From: Glandiceps talaboti
Lineage: Eukaryota; Hemichordata; Enteropneusta; Spengelidae
Assembly: GCF_964340395.1 (NCBI RefSeq)
Contig: NC_135560.1
Coordinates: 3,323,998 to 3,387,997, forward strand
DNA: 64,000 bases
Reading direction: 5' to 3'
The notes under the pieces were generated by a model. The model was not told where the DNA came from and searched no databases. It saw only the letters and a list, made by a program, of their open reading frames with translations. Numbering within the stretch: the first letter of the stretch is position 1; every line of letters begins with the position of its first letter. The position numbers and the translations under genes are program-made. Of the stretch, positions 1 through 10,116 are shown piece after piece.

Positions 1-35
<35 letters not shown>
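1..35. repeat. (AC)n microsatellite at window edge
   Basis: Uninterrupted AC dinucleotides run from the first base to about 35. The true length is unknown because the window starts inside it. It lies beyond the last modelled exon of the minus-strand gene at 0.1-10.5 kb. Confidence 0.95.
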
Positions 36-38
<3 letters not shown>

Positions 39-143
39 GAAGAGATGCACACACTTTGCCATGCCTATAGCACTTGTTGGGTGCTAGTTTGTGTTTTGTT
101 GTTTGTCACTGAATAATCCAAGTATGACAAGAACACAACCAAA

Positions 144-185
144 TTACAAGATAGTGGTAAAAGTTCGCACAGGAAAGTGGGTGAC
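144..185 (-). CDS. Candidate terminal exon (exon 5) of the minus-strand gene at 0.1-10.5 kb
   Basis: Reading the minus strand, a CTTTAG acceptor is followed by thirteen codons (VTHFPVRTFTTIL) and a TAA stop at 146-144. The acceptor starts in phase 0, which is the phase left by the upstream exon at 558-678. No AATAAA is visible just after the stop, and the exon is short, so this is the weakest part of the model. The alternative is that the gene continues beyond the window edge and this match is chance. Confidence 0.4.
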   Translation of the reverse strand, partial: VTHFPVRTFTTIL

Positions 186-557
186 CTAAAGCAGTACTGG
201 TGACTTCTACAAAATATCCAGTATGCTAAAATAATATGAAAACTGAACTAACATACACTGTACATGTTGTATGTAAATTGATGTATATGACTTTACATTA
301 TTGCCATACAAATAATCAAGCATGTGAAGAGTGGTGTGACCCTATACAAATCTTTAAAATAGTGATAATGAAATTTTTTCTCAACAATTTGCAAGATGTG
401 CCCACCCAATATAATATATAGCACATACAATGTACATGTATGTGCTATGGTATCAAGAGACCATCAAATTACATGGAATCTGGATCCCCACCCCTAACAG
501 GAAATAATTTAGTTATACCTGTGTACCTGTGACAACTTAAAAAACTGGGATACCTAC

Positions 558-678
558 CTCTGTGGAAGTAACCACCTGTAGTATACCTTGACTGTCGAGA
601 CCAGATACTTCAACATTACTAAGTACATTAACAACATTACCACATACTTTGATATTCCGTGCAGTGGACTCCCGAACT
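558..678 (-). CDS. Coding exon 4 of an unrecognised minus-strand gene
   Basis: The minus strand shows a good acceptor (TTGTTGCAG) just above 678 and a donor GAG|GTAGGT just below 558. The 121-nt exon holds one base completing a split codon, then forty sense codons. They begin VRESTARNIKVCGNVVNVLS and end VVTSTE. The entry phase (2) matches the exit phase of exon 3, and the exit phase is 0. The peptide alternates short helix-like stretches and lacks cysteine pairs or membrane segments. The overlapping plus-strand frame is a shadow. Family not recognised; a helical repeat protein is my inference. Confidence 0.68.
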
Positions 679-1020
679 CTGCAACAACATACATTGAAAT
701 CATAAGTATGTACAGAAATTGCATATTTATTGTGATAATGTTATTAAAGATGTTAGGAGGCAATGGAGAACCTTATACCACAAGCCATGAAATGAAATAC
801 TGTAATTTTTTGAAGCCTTGCAATACAGCCACAATACAAACAGCTTTATGTCAAAACCATACCATGGGCTGAAGAGGGCACGTCTGGTTTGAATTAGTAA
901 CAGGTCATTACAGATGATTGCCCACTGCCCATCAAAGTGATTCTGAGAGAATATAGGATAAGACACTTATACCAAACAAAACATGTAATTGTACATTAAA
1001 AAGTTTCCATGATGCAAGAA

Positions 1021-1200
1021 ATTTCCTCATTTTGACATTTGACCTTGAAAGTCAGTCACTATTACACTTATAGTATACTTACACTTTACTTTTACATATG
1101 GCATCTGTAATATGCAAGAAATGGTGTGATTTTCAATTTTGACCCAACATGTCGAAGTTAAGGTCATTAGAATGTGCATCTTAAAGCACATTTTTAGGTT
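1021..1200. repeat. Fragment of a dispersed element with TGACCTTGA-type motifs
   Basis: Strings such as TTTGACCTTGAAAGTCAGTC, a CACTATTACAC phrase and AGTTAAGGTCATTAG recur, in varied form, at 26.0, 29.9, 59.7 and 60.0 kb. This suggests an old copy of a short dispersed element inside the intron between exons 3 and 4. Boundaries are not clear. Confidence 0.35.
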
Positions 1201-1553
1201 AAAAATTGTCTCTGATAAGCAGGAAATGGTTGATTATGAAAGTTGAATATTCTCAAAAGAAAGTTTACATCGGACAATATACATGTAGGTCCATACACTT
1301 GAACTGAGACTGTGACTGAGTTCTTGAAATATTATATAAATTGTGGATTTTTATAAATAACATGGTGAATTTGAAACTTAATAACAATGACAACAACATA
1401 CATTTATTTTCACTTTCATCGCCTGGCAATACCATCACAGATTATATTATTAGACAAGTTCTTTGTACTGTAGGGAAGTACAACTATAGTAAGCAAAGTT
1501 CAAAGAGTTAAAACCAGTGTAAACAAAGGTTTACTATTGCCCATCATACTTAC

Positions 1554-1699
1554 CTAATTATAAGGCAGGTGTCTAGATGTGCTGCTGCAGCTCTGATGAT
1601 TTGAACCATCAGATCATCTAACAAGAATTCACTGACTTTAGGACATTTGATGACAAGGATCCATGTTATTAATGCTAATCTGTATTCAATCTTGCAGGC
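1554..1699 (-). CDS. Coding exon 3 of an unrecognised minus-strand gene
   Basis: An acceptor (CAAGTAG) precedes 1699 and a consensus donor (AG|GTAAGTATG) follows 1554. The 146-nt exon gives 48 codons plus two bases, entering in phase 0 and leaving in phase 2, as its neighbours require. The peptide starts ACKIEYRLALITWILV and includes VSEFLLDDLMVQIIRAAAAH, an amphipathic helical pattern like HEAT/ARM or other alpha-solenoid segments. That family link is inference only. The opposite strand of this stretch has no long open frame. The coding signal is strong and both splice sites are good. Confidence 0.72.
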
Positions 1700-2339
1700 C
1701 TACTTGAATATTAACAGTGAAAACAAAATGGAGAAGAGAGAGAAAACAAATTTACTGAAAAATTTATTTTTTGTACCAAGCCTTCAGTGAACTTGTGGAA
1801 GGTGATGGCCATGATGATGACAGATTTAGAATAATGCTGACTGACATTGGCATGTAAGCAAGAAATATTTCTAAAGCCTAAAATGTCTGTATTCTACATG
1901 TATTTCCTACATGCAAGATTTACTGCCTGTGATTAAACTACTATAATCTAAATGTCCTGGACTATATTAATCTTCACTACTTGTACCCACAAAAAAAAAA
2001 AAGGTTGACAAGGTCACTTTTAATTCATCTAGCTGGCATCTGATGCACAACTGACTTTAAATATCAGTTTACGGTGTACACCAAACACACCAAATCCTTT
2101 TGCAGGTTGTACCATTTGCAAATTGCATATGACAGGTGGCACATGCTATGAATTAAAACAAATTATGTTAACAGAATACAATTCCTCCCCCCCCCCCCAC
2201 CCAAAAAAAAAAAAGTGTATGAAGCAACACCTTGTAAATGTGGATACCACTGGCAAACCTCTCTATTCATATTTCAAGCTGACCTGCATATAAAATACTG
2301 CAACATGTATTTTTCATTCAATATATTTCTCCACTATTA

Positions 2340-2640
2340 CTTTTTTTGGTCATGATGATGATAATAATAATAATAATAACAATAATAGTAGCACTAGTAA
2401 AGCGCCATTTATCCTAAAAGTTCATAGGTGCTGAAACACTATAAAAGAGATAAAAACTACTCGGTGGAAAACATACTAAAAGAGTCTCAAAGTTCACTGA
2501 CAAGAGTTCCACGTAATAAAAGTCACTAATGATACACAAGATCACTGGTCAAAAAGTCACTATAAAAGCGTCACAAGTAATAAAAATTAAAAATACTAAC
2601 TTAACAAGTCATTGAGAATGACATAGTACCCGCTATAATT
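2340..2640. repeat. ATA-rich simple repeat and 5' part of a composite short element
   Basis: A GATGATAATAATAAT run is followed by AGTAAAGCGCCATTTATCC and by GTCACT-containing phrases (TCACTAATGATACACAAG, TCACTGGTCAAAAAGTCACT). The same phrases resume at 3945-4180. The matching downstream phrase CTGAACAGGTGAGTCTTCCC at 4206 suggests one element split by the 151-bp array. The AAAGCGCC...AACAGGTGAG layout is common to short dispersed repeats of marine invertebrates. Confidence 0.5.
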
Positions 2641-2800
2641 GGGTTTTAAGGAATTATCACTACTCTGATCACGCAACAACATTTGTGAACCTAAAACAAA
2701 CAGACTTAGATATGTTGTGTGTGCTTGTTGGACATGGAATATGCCTCCAACAATAAAGGATTGGTTGGGTATGGGGGATCATATCACGATGAAAATGGAG

Positions 2801-3703
2801 TCTGAGTTATGGCTTTGGACATGGAAAATTCACAAACAAAATGGCTGCCAGGCAGCCATATTGGATCGTATCACAACGAAAATGGATATGCACATGTATG
2901 TCATAGAACACTGTCCTAATACCAACTTTAAATGAGATCTGTTCAAGCATGTCTGAGTTATGGCTTTGGACATGGAAAATTCACAAACAAAATGGCTGCC
3001 AGGCAGCCATATTGGATCGTATCACAACGAAAATGGATATGCACATGTATGTCATAGAACACTGTCCTAATACCAACTTTAAATGAGATCTGTTCAAGCA
3101 TGTCTGAGTTATGGCTTTGGACATGAAAATTCGCAAACAAAATGGCTGCCAGGCAGCCATATTGGATCGTATCACAACGAAAATGGATATGCACATGTAT
3201 GTCATAGAACACTGTCCTAATACCAACTTTAAATGAGATCTGTTCAAGCATGTCTGAGTTATGGCTTTGGACATGGAAAATTCACAAACAAAATGGCTGC
3301 CAGGCAGCCATATTGGATCGTATCACAACGAAAATGGATATGCACATGTATGTCATAGAACACTGTCCTAATACCAACTTTGAATGAGATCTGTTCAAGC
3401 ATGTCTGAGTTATGGCTTTGGACATGAAAATTCACAAACAAAATGGCTACCAGGCAGCCATATTGGATTGTATCACAATGAAAATGGATATGCACATGTA
3501 TGTCATAGAACACTGTCCTAATACCAACTTTGAATGAGATCTGTTCAAGCGTGTCTGAGTTATGGCTTTGGACATGAAAATTCACAAACAAAATGGCTGC
3601 TAGGTGGCCATATTGGATTGTATCATGACAACAATGAATGTGCACATGTATGTCATAGAACACTGTCCTAATACCAACTTTGAATGAGATCTGTTAAAGC
3701 ATG
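2801..3703. repeat. Minisatellite, 150-151 bp unit, six copies
   Basis: The start phrase TCTGAGTTATGGCTTTGGAC recurs at 2801, 2952, 3103, 3253, 3404, 3554 and 3704, giving 150-151 bp spacing. Copies differ by single substitutions and one-base indels. Each contains GGCTGCCAGGCAGCC, a near-perfect hairpin with a one-base loop. The long minus-strand frames here only reflect repeat structure. The last, diverged unit continues into the element tail at 3704-3943. Confidence 0.92.
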
Positions 3704-3943
3704 TCTGAGTTATGGCTCTAGACAGGGAAAATACGCAAACAAAATGGTTGCTAGGCGGCCATATTGGATCGTATCATAAAACAAATTGACGTGCATTTGT
3801 ATGCCATAGTATGTTGCCCCTGTACCAAGTTTGAAAAAAATCGGTCCAGGCATCTCCAAGAAACAGCTGCGGACGGACGGACGGACAGACGGAACCAAAT
3901 CCATAAGTCCCCGTTCCGGACTTCGTCTGCGGGGACTAAAAAA
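3704..3943. mobile_element. Diverged last unit and 3' end of a GGGGACTA-terminated short element
   Basis: The seventh unit diverges after about 120 bp into a (GGAC)n-like stretch (ACGGACGGACGGACAGACGG). It then reaches a terminal inverted repeat, GTCCCCGTTCCGGACTTCG with a pairing GCGGGGAC end at about 3908-3938. Related starts (TTAGTCCCC) lie at about 26010 and 45543, and a relative at 59383. This supports a dispersed non-autonomous element whose internal unit has been amplified in tandem. Confidence 0.6.
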
Positions 3944-3944
3944 A

Positions 3945-4230
3945 GTCACTAATGATTGAAAAAGTCACTTATAAAAGTCACTAATGATACACAAGAATCA
4001 CTGGTCAAAAAGTCACTATAAAGCGTCACCTGTAATAAAAATTAAAAATACTAATTTAAAAAAAGTCACTAGTGATTGAAAAAAATCACTTATAACAGTC
4101 ACTAATGATACACAAGAATCACTGGTCAAAAAGTCACTATAAAGTGTCACTTGTAATTAAAACAAGAATAATAAAGAAAAGTCACTTATGTTAAAAATGC
4201 TTTTCTGAACAGGTGAGTCTTCCCTTTAGT
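3945..4230. repeat. GTCACT-rich repeat units and 3' end of composite element
   Basis: Two further copies of an ~80-bp phrase (TCACTAATGATACACAAGAA followed by TCACTGGTCAAAAAGTCACT) follow the element tail; the partner copy is at about 2521-2600. The region ends in CTGAACAGGTGAGTCTTCCC. This is consistent with the 151-bp-unit element having inserted into, or grown inside, an older repeat. Confidence 0.55.
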
Positions 4231-4299
4231 TTTAAAACACAATAGTTTATCACACTGTCATGAATACATGATAGTAAATGGTCCAGGGCATATTGAACA

Positions 4300-4680
4300 C
4301 ACATTGCCTGGCCATTAGGGCTATTGCACCCGTTTATTACACCCGAGGGACTGTGAGTTACCAGAATCACATGCTATTCGGCCTCAGTGTTTTATAATAT
4401 ACCTCATGCTGTGAACTCGCGGTGGCAGACGACATCGTCAGAAGCTGCCATTTTGACCTGCTGTGAACTCGCGGTGGTCATGTGACCATGTAATAGTTGA
4501 TAGAACTATTCCCCTAGGGAAAGAGTCATTCTATTTTCCTATCACGTGACTGATTCTAGCGAATCATGGCACAGCATTATCCCTAGGTATATTATAAATA
4601 TATATAGTAAGGGCCAAAGTACCGAATAAACCATATATATATAAACATATATATAGTAAGGCTTAGTAAGGCATTTGTTT
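4300..4680. repeat. Unclassified CpG-containing segment with a direct repeat
   Basis: The phrase TGCTGTGAACTCGCGGTGG occurs at about 4407 and again 52 bp later. CCCCTAGGGA near 4512 and ATCCCTAGGT near 4578 form an inverted pair, and ATATATAGTAAGG occurs twice near 4600-4670. The segment looks like a decayed mobile element next to exon 2 of the minus-strand gene. I could not define ends or assign a family. Confidence 0.35.
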
Positions 4681-4715
4681 CATCCCAGGCAGTAGGTATA
4701 CATGCTTATACTCAC

Positions 4716-4834
4716 AGGCACAGCTTCAGCATTATGCATGAGAGTCGTCTTATTATCATCATGGATGTTGTTTTTTTGACAAAAGGTTGCTAAAATTTGC
4801 AGGAATGGGTCTTGCTGATGTTCCCCAACTTCAT
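4716..4834 (-). CDS. Coding exon 2 of an unrecognised minus-strand gene
   Basis: The exon sits between a strong acceptor (TTTTTTACTTTACAG) and a strong donor (CCT|GTGAGT). It is 119 nt: two bases completing a codon and 39 codons. The peptide includes GEHQQDPFLQILATFCQKNN and ends MHNAEAVP. The entry phase (1) fits either donor of the exon at 10.1-10.5 kb, and the exit phase (0) fits exon 3. The intron upstream is about 5.3 kb and is filled with repeats. The match of splice sites, phase and unbiased amino-acid composition makes a true exon likely; the family is unknown. Confidence 0.74.
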
Positions 4835-5201
4835 CTGTAAAGTAAAAAATATACACACAAATGTCAAAACCAGTACTGAATGAATAATGGCTTGTTAGCC
4901 AGTTTTAGAAAACTTGAAGTTGTGATACTTTGGTACACGTATGTATGTCTAATATGATTACTCGTATATATTACCTTATTGAACACCCAGTTTGAGCACT
5001 GTACAGCTATATGTAATTATCACAAACTGTTATGATTCTATTCCATAATATTATTGACATAAACTGAAGGATCAAATGACTTAAATCAAAGTTACAAGAG
5101 TTGCATTTATACATGTATTCACTATCTGCTAGATTACAAAAAACTGACATTGTACATGTGTATCGCAACACTAGAACATTTCGGTATGTTATTCAATACC
5201 C

Positions 5202-5224
5202 CACCACCACCACCACCACCACCA

Positions 5225-5316
<92 letters not shown>
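5202..5316. repeat. (CCA)n followed by (CA)n microsatellite
   Basis: About eight CCA triplets run directly into about 45 CA dinucleotides with two interruptions (CATACACATAC). All open frames over it on both strands are low-complexity artefacts. Confidence 0.97.
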
Positions 5317-5320
<4 letters not shown>

Positions 5321-5949
5321 TGTATGCTTGGATTTTACTTAATTAATAACTTAAGTTCTTCACATTTTTAATCAGTTTACACATTAAATTGATTGTTAAA
5401 TCATTTTCATGTTTGTTTGTTTTTATTTTAGGCTAAGTTGCAAAATTAAAATGCATGAAAAATCAAGGTTTGCTAGTGCTACAAATAACTTATTTTCAAA
5501 GTCAAGTAATGACCAACCAAGATGGTCAGTTCTATTTGAGTTTAAAATAGAAATCTCCTTTGTCATCAGTATACTTTCTGTATCCACAACAGGTACCATT
5601 AAATTCCTTAGTTTCCTTGGAAATATTTTGCATTACTTTCAGCTTAGTTACTTGGAACTTTTATAAAATTATTGCTTACGATATCTTCTTCTCCACAAAG
5701 ATCTTGAAATGTTTCCAAAGGAACATTACAGAAGACAAATGACAAAACTATGATTGCAAATCTTATGAAACCCTCATGACACTGTGTATACAGACTCACA
5801 CACTAAACAGACAGACTAGCAATGCCTATTGTATTAGGTGTGAATGGGGCTCTTAATTCCTCTCCCTACTGTCATGCTCACCCTTCAAGCATGCCTTTTG
5901 TTTTAACATGTCATTCCAAACCATGTGCATCGTACGTTTTTATTCTGTT

Positions 5950-6710
5950 TCCCCTTTATTGTTTCAGACGTCACTGGCGATTTGTGAAATGCGCCACCTA
6001 CGGCAGCAGTTATAAAACGTGTGCGGCGGCGCATGTGCAGTGTGACGTATTTGAAAATTCATTTGACTACTGTAGGTCAGTGAGGGGGGGGGGGATGTTT
6101 TATTTTTGTATCACTATGCTTTTGTCCATTCAAGTGTCCGTTGGCAGCAAAGTCTTGCGTCCATTTGGTCTTGTCGATGTTGAAAGTTCTGTCGTGAATT
6201 ACATTTACATTACATTGTGAGTCAACCACAAGTTCGACCATGGTATGCAGATTGTACGAGGACTTATGTAAAGTATTCTAAGTTCTGAGGATCGATTTAT
6301 TCTACCGAACAGTGCGAACGATGCCGTATATGAGGCTTTGGTGTCATGTGTATATGAGGGAAATTTCCAGAGTGTCCCCCTACAAGCAAAACTGGAAGAC
6401 AGTGGAATTTGGCAAGTACTTAAAGATCGTTTTGATCGAAGACTGTGACAAAGTGTCACAGCAACCATGTTCTGATGACTCAAAGACATTCAAAAGTGTG
6501 GCCTAAATTTCATAATTTGGATCGCCCAAACAGACGTTTTGAACTCCACAATGCCATTATCAGGTGGTTGCAAGATCGTAACTTGGGATGGCAAAAGCAG
6601 TACCACTACCAATCCTTGGGAGAACAGTTTACCAGCGTTCTTGGGGAATTGGCTTGTTTCAGCATCCGTCCAAAGTATCTCAAACGAAAAAGGAAAATCT
6701 TTTAAAAAAC
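5950..6710 (+). pseudogene. Decayed plus-strand coding remnant, unrecognised
   Basis: Several fragments read like protein but sit in different frames with stops between them. One follows a TTTCAG at about 5966 and is cysteine-rich (WRFVKCATYGSSYKTCAAAH). One at 6120-6219 contains SKVLRPFGLVDVESSVVNY. One at about 6271-6450 contains PNSANDAVYEALVSCVYEG. The last, ending TAA at 6705, contains FELHNAIIRWLQDRNLGWQK and SIRPKYLKRKRKIF. CpG content is higher than the neighbours. It may be a dead gene copy, a transposon gene or several true exons with unseen introns. No family was recognised, and the frames were not joined. Confidence 0.45.
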
Positions 6711-6924
6711 CTGACATAGAACAATTTATGAACCATAGTCTCGGACCAAAATAGACATGTACTTTTGTTGTTATGTAAAACAAAGTTGCCTATTAAAGAA
6801 TGGGAATTTATTTCGAACAAAGGTATTGGTGTTTTTATCAGGGTAGTTACAGTTTGTGTGCAGTGTTGTCATGACTTTACCAGTCGTGTGTTTCCACACC
6901 CCCCCCTCTAAAAAAAACAACAAC

Positions 6925-7490
6925 TATTTACCTGCCAATTAGTGATAAAAGTACTATTTACCTGCCAATTAGTGATAAAAGTACTATTTACCTGCCAATT
7001 AGTGATAAAAGTACTATTTACCTGCCAATTAGTGATAAAAGTACTATTTACCTGCCAATTAGTGATAAAAGTACTATTTACCTGCCAATTAGTGATAAAA
7101 GTACTATTTACCTGCCAATTAGTGATAAAAGTACTATTTACCTGCCAATTAGTGATAAAAGTACTATTTACCTGCCAATTAGTGATAAAAGTACTATTTA
7201 CCTGCCAATTACTGATAAAAGTACTATTTACCTGCCAATTAGTGATAAAAGTACTATTTACCTGCCAATTAGTGATAAAAGTACTATTTACCTGCCAATT
7301 AGTGATAAAAGTACTATTTACCTGCCAATTAGTGATAAAAGTACTATTTACCTGCCAATTAGTGATAAAAGTACTATTTACCTGTCAATTAGTGATAAAA
7401 GTACTATTTACCTGCCAATTAGTGATAAAAGTACTATTTACCTGTCAATTACTGATAAAAGTACTATTTACCTGCCAATTAGTGATAAAA
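6925..7490. repeat. Minisatellite, exact 30-bp unit, 19 copies
   Basis: The phrase CCTGCCAATTAGTGATAAAA starts at 6931 and recurs every 30 bp to 7471, nineteen times. Only a few substitutions occur (CCTGTC, ATTACTG) and there are no indels. Because 30 is a multiple of three, a long decapeptide-repeat frame is open across it. It has no start context and is not a gene. The near-identity implies recent expansion or homogenisation. Confidence 0.97.
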
Positions 7491-7559
7491 GAATGTATAG
7501 TAGCAAAATGGCCGACTTGTGATTTATCTACAGGCAGCCATTTTGCTAATATACATTCG
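7491..7559. repeat. Hairpin-forming inverted repeat at the end of the 30-bp array
   Basis: The arm GAATGTATAGTAGCAAAATG (from 7491) pairs with CATTTTGCTAATATACATTC (ending about 7559) around an 18-30 base loop. The left arm begins exactly where the last 30-bp unit breaks off. It could be a tiny foldback element or the end of a larger one. Confidence 0.7.
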
Positions 7560-7842
7560 TTTTGCCACATAAACAAACAAAACATTTCTTTGTATAGTAA
7601 CAGTACTTATATTTTTATACCTAACTCACTGCACCGTAGCATTGGATATATGATTTTCCACAATTCTGATAGCGATATATCATGAACAGAAACAGAGTTA
7701 TGTAAACGGTAGAATAGCCTGTTAATTACGGTTATGATATAACTTATGTTTCTAGATATTAACATGCCATTTGACATTCGTGCGTGTGTTGAACAACGAA
7801 TCCAACCACAGGGCACTCAGGCTTAGTTAGTTATGTTCAACG

Positions 7843-8476
7843 TTTATGAAAACAAACAAACAAAATAAATAGACAAACAATAAATAAATAAATAAATAAA
7901 TTACAAATCTTTATCAACCACAAGTATTACTGTATGTGTTCCTATATGTGAAAACGCCACAATTGTACATACCCCACAAGGGATGTGACTTAGCCCTATA
8001 AAATGCGAGTAGTAAGTATAGTTTGAAGTCGTGAAATTATTGGTCTATTCAAATTAAGTGCCTGGGACTTATGAACATCTAACGAGATTTTTCAATGCAA
8101 GATGGTAAGGCTTAAAAATTGTCAGAATTGATGCCTTCCCGTTGACTATGACATCAATTGCGCCTGGTAAATATGTGACTTCTAAGCACGTTCTAGAAAG
8201 ATGGATTTTACTGATCAGAAGTCAAATTGGCAATAATTTCACAACTTGACAATATACTATTTGCCTTTGGTAGGGATCAGTCACAGTCTTTGTGGGGTAT
8301 ATTACTATGTACAATTGAGACCATTTCGCATATACTATAGGAACACATGATGTAGTAATTCTTGTAGTTGATCATAATTTGTAATTACTCTCTTGTTAAT
8401 GATTGTCAGCATTTATGATTAATTATTTATTTATTGTTGGTTGGGTTGTTTGTTTGTTTATTTACTTTGTTTAATT
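7843..8476. mobile_element. Inverted-repeat element (MITE-like), about 490-630 bp
   Basis: The left arm 7901-7990 pairs, imperfectly but over some 80-90 bp, with the right arm 8278-8390. Shared strings include ATTACAAAT, TGTGTTCCTATA, CAATTGTACAT and TACCCCACAA. A looser pairing of AAATAAATA/AAACAAAC runs with TTTATTTATT/GTTTGTTT runs extends it to about 7843 and 8476. No coding sequence lies between the arms. Family and target duplication could not be set, because the ends are low complexity. Confidence 0.75.
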
Positions 8477-8479
8477 TTT

Positions 8480-8700
8480 TAATTTAATTTAATTTATTTT
8501 CTAAAGGACCCTTTCAATTCATTAATATTCAAAAGCACTTTACATACAAAAGATTTAAAAGCATGGTAAAACAATCAAACAAAAAGAGCTAAAAACAACA
8601 AACTGGTTACAATAATTATAAAAAGGCTAAAATGACTCCTTAGTAAAAGACACATTGTAAAAAATTAATACAGCTTATAATATTGTTTAAACAGATGTTT
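8480..8700. repeat. Dispersed short-element fragment (AAAGCGC/AACAGATG type)
   Basis: The sequence runs from CAAAAGCACTTTACATAC through several AAAA-rich phrases to TAAACAGATGTTTTCG. It resembles the layout of the element at 2.4-4.2 kb (AAAGCGCC...GAACAGGTGAGTC). The resemblance is by eye and the copy is diverged. Confidence 0.4.
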
Positions 8701-8719
8701 TCGTAAACATAAGGGCGCC

Positions 8720-9230
8720 TTCAGTATTTACAAGGGGGAGGGGCGGAAGAAATCACACATGGTCTGTTAAGAAAAACATGACCCTCCCCCATTCTCCATT
8801 TGTAAAATGTGACCCTACCCTCCAGTGTTGCAGCCAGAGGGGGTTTTTGGGTCATTTGACACACATTTTTTGGACCTGACCCACAATTTTGGAAGTGACG
8901 GGTCACAGATGACCCACACTAAAATTGTGTGCAAATATAACCACACCTAGAGCAACAGCTAAATGATTTTGTAAATTGCATAGATAACAACAGACTTGTC
9001 TATTCATAAATGTAAATCATTCAGCAAATATCTAGCATGGAGGTAAATATTTTTTAAAACTGTACAGTTGTGCTACAACGCTATTGGTGCTCTTTTTTAT
9101 AATGTTCCTAAAGAATTCATGATGACCCAGAAAAATGAAAGTATTGGGACACTATGTCCCACTCTTTCAAAAGGCTGGCTGCAACACTGCCCTCTGTCCC
9201 ATTTTGTAAAACATGACCCTCGCATGACAA
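8720..9230. mobile_element. Imperfect inverted-repeat element with ATGACCCT motifs
   Basis: CAGTGTTGCAGCC at about 8823 on the plus strand is mirrored by GGCTGCAACACTG at about 9177. AACATGACCCTC phrases lie outside both arms, and TGACCCA phrases lie inside. This gives an element about 500 bp long with arms of about 90 bp. It has no coding content, and the exact ends are uncertain. Confidence 0.5.
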
Positions 9231-9584
9231 TTGCATATACTGAAAGTTAATCAATATTCCCATTATATGTATACATACAAATTAAATGATTTTGACTCTG
9301 TATTAGAAAGCAATATTTGTACATATAAAGTGACAAACAGTAAAAGACTGGTTAGTTACCTTTCTCTTATATTCATACACAATCTAGTTAGTATCTAAAA
9401 TGTGCTTTCCATGTTGTGCATACTCTGTCTGATCTGGTTACTTGTAAAAGTTCCCTGATATCATTGCCATCATCATCATCATTTTCAGTATTGCCATTAT
9501 CAGTGTCACACTAATCTGACTCACTGTTACTACTTGAGTCAGTACATGTATCACTGTCCGTGTTCTCTGTGACATTCAAAACTA

Positions 9585-9692
9585 ATCATCATCATCATCA
9601 TTATCATCATTATCATCATCATCATCATCATCATCACCATCATCATCACCATCATCATCATCATCATCATCACTGCTACCATCACCATCATA
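9585..9692. repeat. (ATC)n trinucleotide microsatellite
   Basis: ATC triplets with occasional TTATC and ACC variants run for about 108 bp, preceded by a short ATC run at about 9462-9482. The polyhistidine frame across it is an artefact. Confidence 0.95.
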
Positions 9693-10116
9693 TTTTAACA
9701 ATAACATTCACGGACAGTGTGAGTGATAAGGTGAGATGGGTTCACTCAACAAAATGCATCGTTTTATTAAATAATTTTCTTACAATATATGTATTTTTAT
9801 TTTTGTATTTTGGCATGTAAAGTACTCGTAAAAATAAATGTTTAGTGCTCATCTCACTTTTACATCTCAAAACACACAAAACAAATTGACATTTAATTAA
9901 CTGATTATCTTCAATTTGGTCACAAAACATTGTAATGCAAAATATGACTCTCCCCCAAGAACAGGTTTGTGAACCCCCCCCCCCCCCGGGCTCCCTAACT
10001 AACTAGTAGTAGTACCTAAGCCTGAGTGCCCTGTGAGCCAACCTGAATGAAAAAAAAGGCGTGCCTCACCAGCTGTCGTACTAAGTTGAGTCTCTATGAA
10101 AATAGGTAATACTTAC

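Noticed and set aside
2958-3663. Three 97-134-codon minus-strand frames
   Set aside because: They arise from the 151/150-bp tandem units; the same peptide appears in two phases because of one-base indels.
6925-7490. CRISPR array
   Set aside because: Units are contiguous and identical with no distinct spacers, and the genome is eukaryotic. The same applies to the 37-, 47- and 51-bp arrays.
6942-7685. 247-codon plus-strand frame of VIKVLFTCQL repeats
   Set aside because: It is the translation of the 30-bp minisatellite; no promoter, splice site or unique protein part supports it.
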